A stretch of DNA of 64,000 nucleotides. Source: Candidatus Thiobius zoothamnicola. GTDB lineage: Bacteria > Pseudomonadota > Gammaproteobacteria > Chromatiales > Chromatiaceae. The translations under genes were made by a program, and so were the position numbers. Positions within the stretch are counted from its first letter, which is position 1. Each line of letters begins with the position of its first letter. The DNA lies in NCBI GenBank assembly GCA_030826945.1, contig JAPQLC010000019.1:1-64000 (forward strand), in the 5' to 3' direction. The notes below the pieces were generated by a model that saw nothing but the letters and a program-made list of their open reading frames with translations, searched no databases and had not been told where the DNA came from. Positions 47,885 to 55,509 of the stretch are shown here, in pieces.

Positions 47885-49177
47885 TTAGACCTTATCACGA
47901 TTATTATTCAGTAACAGAGAATCCCGAATGATCTCTGCCTCCTCATGCATATCATCATACGACTCGCCGATCGAGTTAAAGCTCGCCAGACTTATCCCTA
48001 TTTCTTTATCAGGAGAGAGATACCGCCCTGGCTCCACTCTCAATTCAATATCTGATAATGATTCCATCTTTTGAAAGTCTATAATCTCATTTGTATAACC
48101 ACTTAGAAAAGTGGTCACATAAAAGACCACACCATATAAGCCATTCCATACAGGCCTGGCAGGTCTCTCATTCGCTGACATTCTCAGCAATACCTCATAG
48201 GGGTCACCATTTTTCAGGCACTCTCTATACAATCGCGTGGTTACTGGTGATAATCTGGCATTGACTTCTATTAACTCCACCTCACCATTTTCCATTACAA
48301 AGAACTCAACATTAATGAATTGTCGATTGAAGCCATATTTAATCACTCTTTCAACAACAGCAACATATTCCTCTTCAAGCACGCTCTGAGTTGCTTCATC
48401 GATTAATGCAGGAAATATGAAATCCGCAATACTTTCTGGTCGATTTGGATAACTGTGGACTTGAGAGATTCCCCAAACCAGAATTTCTCCGTCATATACA
48501 CAGCCATCAACACAACATCTTGTTATCGAGGGAATATACTGCTCGATTAAGAGAATGTCCTTATCTAACAAAGGATATTGGTTGACATTACAATAGGTTC
48601 TAAAAAAAGGCTTCAAATATTGATTATTCTGGATTATTTTTTCCTTCAACTGAGGCAATAAAATAGCCGCCTGATTAAAATCATGAACTTTATGGATCTC
48701 TGCTGAGCATGCGGTAGTACAGGGTTTTATAATCCAGGGGAAGGGAACTGGAACGTCAAATAACTCTCTTTCATCAGACTCCAGGTCAAAGGCATGAAAG
48801 GGTATTGGTGAAAGATCAATATACTTTCTTGTATAATACTTATGTAAACATAATAGAGAAGATTCAATAGATTCAGATCTATTGTGGATCAACAAATGAT
48901 CAAATTCCTGATGGAGCCTGGCTTGTATAAGAGCTGGTATGTCTTGAGTCGCTATTATGGTGTGAATCTGATTAACACGAATTAATTCACGGCACTCATC
49001 AAGATAGGATAATATATCTAAAGAGTTATTAAACCCATCCAAACCAATCGTCGTCGGAGAGAAATAGAAACGATATAATCCCTCCTCACGAATAGCATTC
49101 AGATGAGTGAGATCCAGTTCCCTCGGGGATACCACCAACACATTAATAAACGATGGAGTAGACAAATTATCTGGCAT
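47885..49177 (-). CDS. ATP-grasp domain ligase
   Basis: 430 residues, TAGGAC before the ATG. The ATP-grasp core is visible: the nucleotide-binding Lys in FPWIIKPCTTACSAE, LLIEQYIPSITRCC, and the metal ligands in FINVEFFVMENGEVELIEVNARL (about residues 283-306, Glu-x-Asn). It would activate a carboxylate as acyl phosphate and join it to an amine or thiol. Closest in layout to carboxylate-amine ligases of peptide-like natural products. A C-terminal domain of about 100 residues is unassigned. It lies 41 bp downstream of the hotdog-like gene. Confidence 0.82.
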   Translation of the reverse strand: MPDNLSTPSFINVLVVSPRELDLTHLNAIREEGLYRFYFSPTTIGLDGFNNSLDILSYLDECRELIRVNQIHTIIATQDIPALIQARLHQEFDHLLIHNRSESIESSLLCLHKYYTRKYIDLSPIPFHAFDLESDERELFDVPVPFPWIIKPCTTACSAEIHKVHDFNQAAILLPQLKEKIIQNNQYLKPFFRTYCNVNQYPLLDKDILLIEQYIPSITRCCVDGCVYDGEILVWGISQVHSYPNRPESIADFIFPALIDEATQSVLEEEYVAVVERVIKYGFNRQFINVEFFVMENGEVELIEVNARLSPVTTRLYRECLKNGDPYEVLLRMSANERPARPVWNGLYGVVFYVTTFLSGYTNEIIDFQKMESLSDIELRVEPGRYLSPDKEIGISLASFNSIGESYDDMHEEAEIIRDSLLLNNNRDKV

Positions 49178-49218
49178 ATTGAAGTCCTATTCAACAAGTG
49201 CACTCACAACCCAAAAGA

Positions 49219-49611
49219 TCAGAAATGAATATTCCTCCTCATAACCACTAACTTTATTGCCGTTATATAGTTACCACCATTAATCTGGACAGTCACTTCA
49301 AATCGATTCTTTCTAACGTTATGGATCTCAGCCTTGAATTCATTCTCATCATTTATATCAACTGTCTTTTTAAACGAAAAGTTTTGCTCATAAATTGCGA
49401 TATTACCATGCATACCGACAAGTTCATCCAGAGTAAGCCCGAATTTATCCATGAAATACAGATAAATTATTAAATAACAAACCTGATTTGACAACATCAT
49501 AAAATCAGTATTATTCATAGCAGATGACTTCTCACCCTCTTTCAAATACAACTGATGACAAGTAAATCTACCAGTTAGCACACCCTCTTCGAAAGATAAC
49601 GATTCTTCCAA
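49219..49611 (-). CDS. Small hotdog-like protein, possibly FcoT-type thioesterase
   Basis: 130 residues; the only start codon visible is TTG 49611, close after a stop. The pattern GRFTCHQLYLKEGE, then NTDFMMLSNQVCYLIIYLYF, then beta strands ending AIKLVVMRR resembles hotdog-fold proteins. It specifically recalls the FcoT family (Rv0098: G-x-F, then a long helix with N-Q-x-x-Y). FcoT/ScoD enzymes act on acyl-carrier thioesters in isonitrile lipopeptide pathways. The match is by eye and tentative. It lies 129 bp after the P-type ATPase gene. Confidence 0.45.
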   Translation of the reverse strand: MEESLSFEEGVLTGRFTCHQLYLKEGEKSSAMNNTDFMMLSNQVCYLIIYLYFMDKFGLTLDELVGMHGNIAIYEQNFSFKKTVDINDENEFKAEIHNVRKNRFEVTVQINGGNYITAIKLVVMRRNIHF

Positions 49612-49740
49612 TACAAACTGACTTTTTTATTGTACCGGAACAAGGCCTTCCCATATACCTTTTCAATATCCACAAAAATCTCCGAATTAATTGACAATAG
49701 ATGGTGTTTATACGATAAAAATCCGCACGATAGAAATAAC

Positions 49741-51813
49741 TCAATAGATAGAGCGATTATTCTCTAATTTGGTGTTCCTCAATATATACAGTATATTCAC
49801 CCCGAGGAAACCTTGTTTTATCAACACTGCGGCAAGTAAACTAATATGAAGGAAAACGCCTCCAGTTAGAATAATCACGGCAGGAGTCAAAACCATAGCG
49901 ATACTATGCTTCATGATATTATTGAGATCTTGAGCAATATCAAAAATTTTACTTAGCTCACCTAAATTATCATTTAACAAAATAATATCTGCTGTATCAG
50001 TCGCTATGGTAGAAGCACCATGGAGAGAAACAGAGACGTCGGATTTCTTCATTGCAATCGTATCGTTAATACCATCCCCAACAAAACATACTTTATGTCC
50101 ACGCTCTTGTAAGCTATTAACAATATTAGATTTTTCATCCGGCAAAACTTCAGCGAAAAAGGTCGTCATACCCAGAGTCTCAGCAAGCTTCTTCGTAGGC
50201 TCTTCATGATCTCCAGAAACAATTATCAGGTTCTTAATATTTCTTCGCTTTAAATTCCCAATAAGCGCTGATATTTCTGGACGAACTCTCGGTCTGATCT
50301 CAATAGCGCCAACAATCTCATGGTCAACACCCACTATGACCACAGAATGTCCTTGCTGATAAATTTCTCCAATTGAGGTCTGCTTATCTTCATCCCAAAC
50401 CAGACCTTCATTTTCCATAAACCGTAAACTTCCCACTCTGATAACTTTCTCTTCCAGATAAACTTTTGTACCAAATCCCATCTCATAATGAGCGTCATCA
50501 ACATCCTGTAATGGTTTATTATAAGCAGCATACGCATGTAAAATTGCTCTAGCTATAGGATGTTTTAATTTAACTTCAGCCGTAGCGGAGAACCGGAGAA
50601 TATCTTCCGAAGTATATTTACTCCAACAAATAACCCTACCAACTTCTGGCTGCTCCTCAGTCAGAGTACCTGTTTTATCAAATAGAACCGTATCAATCTC
50701 ATTCAATCTTTCTAGAGATCGGCCATCTTTTACGAGAATCCCTGACGTTGTGGCCCTGGAAAGGTGACGTAGCGTGTTTAAGGGAGCGGCCATACGTATC
50801 TGGTAGCCGAATTGAGCAGATAAAACAGCGGCAGCTGACGTGGGCCCGGTTGTTAATGCCGTTAATAAAGCGGCACTTAATACATATGGCGCTGACTCAT
50901 CCGCAAGTTCTTCACCTTTTAATTGCAGATCACTTCTAAAATTTGTTGTTTGATTAAGAATCCCTTCAATTTTACCGACAACAGTATCATCGCCCGCTTT
51001 CTTCACTTGAATATGAATTTCCCCACTAACCAACAAAGTGGAGGCAAAGACCACATCACCTGGAATCTTTTCTATGATTCGTGACTCACCGGTTAAAATA
51101 TGCTCATCAATACGCGCGTAACCTGAAATGATTTCGCCATCTACTGGTATCATTTCACTACTATGCACAACAATTAAGTCACCAAGCTCCACCTGCTCCA
51201 ACGGAACCGTAAGCTCAATACCGTTTTGTAATCGAAGAACGCTTCGATCCCGGGCATCAAAGATATGTACCAGAGCGTCTTTAGATTGGCTACGCGTTTT
51301 TTCAATCAGGTTGGCACTTAAATGATAGACAACAATACCTAAAGCACCTGCAAAGTACTGTTTACTGGCTATGGCGAATACTGTCCATCCTGAACCTAGA
51401 ACATCATTGTTAATTTTTCTTTTCCTTAACCCTTCCTCGGCACCTCTTAAACAGGGGTAATTGCTATAACTTAATAAAACAGCATTAATCAAGGTAAATT
51501 TTGGCAACAAGACTGGCTGCAATATCGAGACACCTAATCCGAAAAAAGAAATCATCAGTTCTTTTTTATCAGAAGATGTCGTTAATTCTTTTACTGGATA
51601 AGCAGATAAACTTTCTTCTTCTACATGATTACTGATCCTCTGACGATCCATGGTGCGAAGACTGATATATGTTCCTAGAACAATGCCTATTTCTAACAAC
51701 ATAATTAACCTTAGCTGCAGATAACCTGGGTTCGTATGATCAAGAACTGACGCTTCCGGTCGGTCAAGCCACAGATCTTTGTCGTTGACAAAGATTGCAA
51801 CTGGATCAAACAC
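49741..51813 (-). CDS. P-type ATPase, P1B-like but lacking the CPx metal motif
   Basis: 690 residues. The P1B features present are the TGES actuator loop (near 239), DKTGT phosphorylation site (near 378), the His-Pro motif KHPIARAI (near 417) and GDGINDTIAMKKSD (near 579). The membrane helix before DKTGT should contain CPC or a variant upstream of ALGLATP. Here the aligned residues are Phe335-Gly-Tyr337, then QIRMAAP. There is no N-terminal heavy-metal domain, and the last helices lack the usual M-SS pattern. The transported species is therefore unclear; copper or zinc is unlikely by the standard route. The start is GTG 51813. It leads the seven-gene cluster. Confidence 0.85.
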   Translation of the reverse strand: MFDPVAIFVNDKDLWLDRPEASVLDHTNPGYLQLRLIMLLEIGIVLGTYISLRTMDRQRISNHVEEESLSAYPVKELTTSSDKKELMISFFGLGVSILQPVLLPKFTLINAVLLSYSNYPCLRGAEEGLRKRKINNDVLGSGWTVFAIASKQYFAGALGIVVYHLSANLIEKTRSQSKDALVHIFDARDRSVLRLQNGIELTVPLEQVELGDLIVVHSSEMIPVDGEIISGYARIDEHILTGESRIIEKIPGDVVFASTLLVSGEIHIQVKKAGDDTVVGKIEGILNQTTNFRSDLQLKGEELADESAPYVLSAALLTALTTGPTSAAAVLSAQFGYQIRMAAPLNTLRHLSRATTSGILVKDGRSLERLNEIDTVLFDKTGTLTEEQPEVGRVICWSKYTSEDILRFSATAEVKLKHPIARAILHAYAAYNKPLQDVDDAHYEMGFGTKVYLEEKVIRVGSLRFMENEGLVWDEDKQTSIGEIYQQGHSVVIVGVDHEIVGAIEIRPRVRPEISALIGNLKRRNIKNLIIVSGDHEEPTKKLAETLGMTTFFAEVLPDEKSNIVNSLQERGHKVCFVGDGINDTIAMKKSDVSVSLHGASTIATDTADIILLNDNLGELSKIFDIAQDLNNIMKHSIAMVLTPAVIILTGGVFLHISLLAAVLIKQGFLGVNILYILRNTKLENNRSIY

Positions 51814-52858
51814 AACCTATCTGCCTCGTTTATGCGCTGTTCCCTTCCCTTCTCTCTCATCCTTGTTTTCCTTTTACCTATACCTGAACTGTTCTGGATC
51901 GTTCTTTAACGCATGTAACGTTGGGAGCTAATGGCTTATTGAGTTTGCAGATCATGCAATGAAATATCAGTTATTTGGCAATGCCAAACTGGCTTGCCTT
52001 TCTGATTGATATTGGCGGGAAATTTGCGACGTGAATTGATTTCACCAATTCAGGCTCAACGAACGTTGAAGCGCTTCTGGCGTATTATTTTTGTCTTAAT
52101 CATCGGGCGTTCCCTTGCTTAGATTAGTGGTCATTCCATGTATTGCGTTTTTTGGATACTACCGCTGCCAAATTGGCAATCTGCTTGAGCTAATGATCGA
52201 GATATTTCAGTGGTTTGTCAACCAATCTCTCTGGAATATCTACCTGAGGCGATATTTCTTGAGCAAGATTAGCATAGCAATAATCACACCTCAATAATCA
52301 GGAAATATCCATAATTCTTGAGTAGAGTTCCAATGACTCTAGATCTCAGTGAATACTACATTCTGACATTCACCAAATATATCAGCCAAAACGATATTAC
52401 TGTTATGATTCATCACATATAACCAGAGCATGATTGTTTTTCTTAATTCATGTACGCGGTATCGTTTCCGTTGTCGAATGATTTTTGCCTAAACCCATTA
52501 GAGTGATCAGGTATTTTCGCACCACTCTAGGACGGATAAACAGATCTGTGTCCTCTAAACAAATGAAGATATCGCGGTTCACACCGCCTTCAATTAAACA
52601 GGTTGACTGCTTATCCAGTTCAGTTTTTCACTCAACCCAGTCCAGACTCACTGCTAAATTTGACGTTTGCCCAACGGATAGCCCACGAAATTTGGCACAC
52701 TTATTGCTTTTAGACTTCACAGAGGCGCACTATTCAGGCGTGCTTTGTATTAGTGCGTTACTAAATTGATGTGTTTCTTTGTTAGTCGGGCTTTCCCTAG
52801 TAATGGGGCTTGATCTTAGCCCATTCAATCTAAACGTTAGGCAGTAAGAGAAAATATT
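51814..52858. other. 1.04-kb gene-free A+T-rich region
   Basis: It separates two divergent units. Small frames of 60 and 94 codons (52115-52297, 52485-52769) have no family resemblance and no good ribosome sites. The right end holds a sigma-54 promoter (52694-52707) and a leader of about 140 nt with a GGGCT-N7-AGCCC hairpin at 52806-52822. The left part should contain the promoter of the P-type ATPase cluster. I see no repeats or gene remnant I can name. Confidence 0.5.
52692..52709 (+). promoter_or_regulatory. Sigma-54 promoter of the FNT transporter - kinase operon
   Basis: TTGGCACACTTATTGCTT matches the -24/-12 consensus (TTGGCAC-N5-TTGCW). GG is at 52694-52695 and GC at 52706-52707, exactly 10 nt apart. 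Transcription would start near 52718, about 140 nt before the gene. Sigma-54 control through NtrC is usual for nitrate/nitrite assimilation. I did not find a clear NtrC palindrome upstream. Confidence 0.75.
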
Positions 52859-53683
52859 ATGTCATATTTAGAACCCAATGAATTTGTGTCGAAAATGGTC
52901 GATCAAGGGGAATCCAAAGTTTACATGTCAGCTAAGGATACTTTGATTCGGGCTTTTATGGCAGGTGCTATTTTAGGCTTAGCCGCCATATTCGCTATTA
53001 CTGTCGCGACCCAAACCGGCTCCCCACTAATCGGCGCTGTTTTGTTCCCTGTGGGGTTCATCATGTTATATCTGATGAAATTCGACCTTCTTACCGGCGT
53101 ATTTACGCTGGTGCCATTAGCCTGGATTGATAAACGTCCAGGTGTTACCTTCAGCCAAATCCTGCGTAACTGGGGTCTGGTCTTTATTGGAAACTTCGCG
53201 GGCGCGCTAACAACGGCTTTTATGATGTCGTTTATTTTGACTTATGGCTATAACACGGATGGCGGCGCATTAGCAGCTAAAGTCGCTACAATCGGTGAGT
53301 CTCGTACTCTGGGCTATATGACTCATGGCGCAGAAGGTTGGTGGACGATCTTTATTCGCGGCATGCTATGTAATTGGATGGTGTCTATGGGCGTGGTCGG
53401 CGCTATGATTTCCACTTCCGCCAGCGGAAAGATGGCCGCCATGTGGATGCCGATAATGTTATTTTTCTTCATGGGTTTTGAGCACTCGATCGTGAATATG
53501 TTTCTGTTTCCGTTTTCCATGATCATGGGAGGAGATTTCACCTTCATCGAGTACGTTGTTTGGAATGAATTACCAACCGTATTGGGCAATTTGGTTGGGG
53601 GCCTTGTATTGGTGGGTTTACCACTGTATTTCACCCATGTCTGCACCAGCCCAGAACGTATTCTGGCGAGTAGGAAAGGTTGA
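52859..53683 (+). CDS. Formate/nitrite transporter (FNT) family channel
   Basis: 274 residues with six membrane segments. The FNT features are KDTLIRAFMAGAILGLAA in helix 1, the slit loop KFDLLTGVFTL, FIGNFAGAL, RGMLCNWMV and the central His in GFEHSIVNMFLF. FNT proteins conduct formate, nitrite or related monocarboxylates through a pentameric pore. The sigma-54 promoter and the downstream PP2C-kinase gene point to nitrite uptake for assimilation, since that pairing is known from nitrate-assimilation loci. No nirBD or nasA is nearby. Confidence 0.92.
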   Translation: MSYLEPNEFVSKMVDQGESKVYMSAKDTLIRAFMAGAILGLAAIFAITVATQTGSPLIGAVLFPVGFIMLYLMKFDLLTGVFTLVPLAWIDKRPGVTFSQILRNWGLVFIGNFAGALTTAFMMSFILTYGYNTDGGALAAKVATIGESRTLGYMTHGAEGWWTIFIRGMLCNWMVSMGVVGAMISTSASGKMAAMWMPIMLFFFMGFEHSIVNMFLFPFSMIMGGDFTFIEYVVWNELPTVLGNLVGGLVLVGLPLYFTHVCTSPERILASRKG

Positions 53684-53735
53684 TGCTTGCCGCTGCCTCC
53701 CACCTTTTTTAGGTGAAGTCTGGAGAGCCAGTATC

Positions 53736-55484
53736 ATGACTAAAATGCTTCGCGTCAGTATCGGTCAACATTCTGATAAAGGTTGTAAACCCGTTAATCA
53801 GGACTTCTATGGCGCGATTGCACCACGTCAATCAATATTGGAAAGCAAAGGGGTGGCTGCCGTAGTGGCTGATGGCATTAGCAGTAGTCCTGTCAGCCAA
53901 ATCGCCAGCCAGACAGCGGTACGCGGTTTTTTAGATGACTACTTCGCCACTCCTGAATGTTGGTCTGTTAAAACTTCCGCGCAGCGAGTGACACAAGCAC
54001 TCAACTCTTGGTTATACGCGCAAACGTATAACGGCCATGGCCGATATAATCTTGATTTAGGCTATGTGTGCACATTCAGCGCACTGGTATTGAAATCAAA
54101 TACCGCTTACCTTTTTCATGTTGGTGATAGCCGGATCTGTCTATTGCGGGACTCTTCTATTGAGCAATTAACAGAGGATCACAGGTCGTGGATCTCCCAA
54201 GGAAAAAGTTATCTCAACCGTGCTTTAGGCATGCGTGACCGTTTGGATATTGATTACCGGTCTGTTGCACTGCAGGTGGGAGATATTTTTATTCTGACGA
54301 CAGATGGCGTCCATGAGTTCGCTGAATCTGCATCCATCGTTCAATTAATTCAGCACAATATGGATAATCTGGATGTGGCCGCCACCGAAATAATTGCACA
54401 TGCCCGTTCACAAGGAAGTGACGATAACCTTACGGCACAGATTCTACGGGTTAACGAGTTACCCCAGTGCAATATCAAGGAATTACAGCATCAAGCCACC
54501 ACCTTGCCATTTCCCCCAGAATTGCATCCTCGCATGGACTTTGATGGCTTCCATATTTTGCGTGAATTGCATGTCGGTAGTCGCAGCCATGTGTTTTTGG
54601 CCCAGGATATAAAGACGCGCCAGCCGCTCGTACTTAAAGCACCATCCGTTGATAAGCGTGATGATGCAGCTTATCTCGAACGCTTTCTGATGGAAGACTG
54701 GATCGCGCGGCGTGTTAATCACGCCTATATCGTCAAATCTTTTGCATTGGAGCGCCCACGTAATTTTCTGTATACCACCACCGAATATATTGAAGGCCAA
54801 ACGCTGGCACAATGGATAATTGACCATCCATCCCCTGATCTCGAGTCAGTTCGTCGCATTGTGGAGCAGGTTGCTGGCGCCGTGCAGGCATTACATCGCC
54901 AAGAGATATTGCACCAGGACTTGCGCCCGGAAAATATTATGGTTGGCTCCAACGATACAATAAAGTTGATTGACTTTGGTTCAGCACGGGTGGCTGGCGT
55001 GGTTGAAATGGGGGAATTGACCGAATACCCACACCTTCTCGGCAGCATTCAATATACAGCGCCAGAGTATTTTCTTGGCCAACAAGGCAGCAATCGATCA
55101 GATTTATTTTCCCTTGGCGTCCTGACTTACCAGATGTTATCCGGCCAGCTTCCTTATGGGACGCAAGTCGCGCGCTCAAGTAACCGGACTGCACAAAACC
55201 GGCTGGTGTATCGGCGTATTTCAGATAATGACCGAACTACGCCAACATGGATTGATGACGCCATCCGTAAAGCCGTTCATATCAATCCCAATAAACGCTA
55301 CGCGGAAATATCTGAGTTCTTGCAAGATATGCGTCGGCCTAATCCAAGTTATTGGCACAGGAAGCAGCAGTTACCGCTGATGGAGAGAAACCCCCTCATG
55401 TTTTGGAAAGGGGTCTCGCTGATTTTACTGATTATCACGCTTTTATTATTGGGCGCGCATCCACTGCTTAACCAGTACACATAA
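53736..55484 (+). CDS. PP2C phosphatase - Ser/Thr kinase fusion, membrane-anchored
   Basis: 582 residues from ATG 53736 (TGGAGAG 9 nt upstream); the frame is open into the transporter gene but that is not coding. Residues 1-240 are a PP2C phosphatase: PVNQDFYG, VVADGISSS, HVGDSRI, TTDGVHEF, GSDDNLTA. Residues 265-530 are a Hanks kinase: LVLKAP (VAIK Lys), HQDLRPENIM (catalytic loop; HRD to HQD and Lys to Arg), IDFGSARV, TAPEYF. The Gly loop is degenerate (VGSRSHV). A terminal membrane helix (VSLILLIITLLLLGAHPLL) follows. It probably regulates the co-transcribed transporter or nitrite assimilation. Confidence 0.9.
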   Translation: MTKMLRVSIGQHSDKGCKPVNQDFYGAIAPRQSILESKGVAAVVADGISSSPVSQIASQTAVRGFLDDYFATPECWSVKTSAQRVTQALNSWLYAQTYNGHGRYNLDLGYVCTFSALVLKSNTAYLFHVGDSRICLLRDSSIEQLTEDHRSWISQGKSYLNRALGMRDRLDIDYRSVALQVGDIFILTTDGVHEFAESASIVQLIQHNMDNLDVAATEIIAHARSQGSDDNLTAQILRVNELPQCNIKELQHQATTLPFPPELHPRMDFDGFHILRELHVGSRSHVFLAQDIKTRQPLVLKAPSVDKRDDAAYLERFLMEDWIARRVNHAYIVKSFALERPRNFLYTTTEYIEGQTLAQWIIDHPSPDLESVRRIVEQVAGAVQALHRQEILHQDLRPENIMVGSNDTIKLIDFGSARVAGVVEMGELTEYPHLLGSIQYTAPEYFLGQQGSNRSDLFSLGVLTYQMLSGQLPYGTQVARSSNRTAQNRLVYRRISDNDRTTPTWIDDAIRKAVHINPNKRYAEISEFLQDMRRPNPSYWHRKQQLPLMERNPLMFWKGVSLILLIITLLLLGAHPLLNQYT

Positions 55485-55509
55485 GTCGTTATTATACTGA
55501 CGAATACCG

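Noticed and set aside
44090-51813. Opine-type metallophore (staphylopine-like) interpretation of the cluster
   Set aside because: A dehydrogenase of roughly the right kind is present, but there is no nicotianamine-synthase-like gene, no amino-acid racemase and no uptake system.
44090-51813. Standard isonitrile lipopeptide cluster
   Set aside because: No peptide synthetase, acyl-ACP synthetase or TauD-type ScoE homologue is in the cluster; only the FcoT-like gene points that way.
52115-52769. Two small open frames in the 1-kb gap before the FNT gene
   Set aside because: No recognisable motifs or ribosome sites; the second overlaps the sigma-54 promoter.
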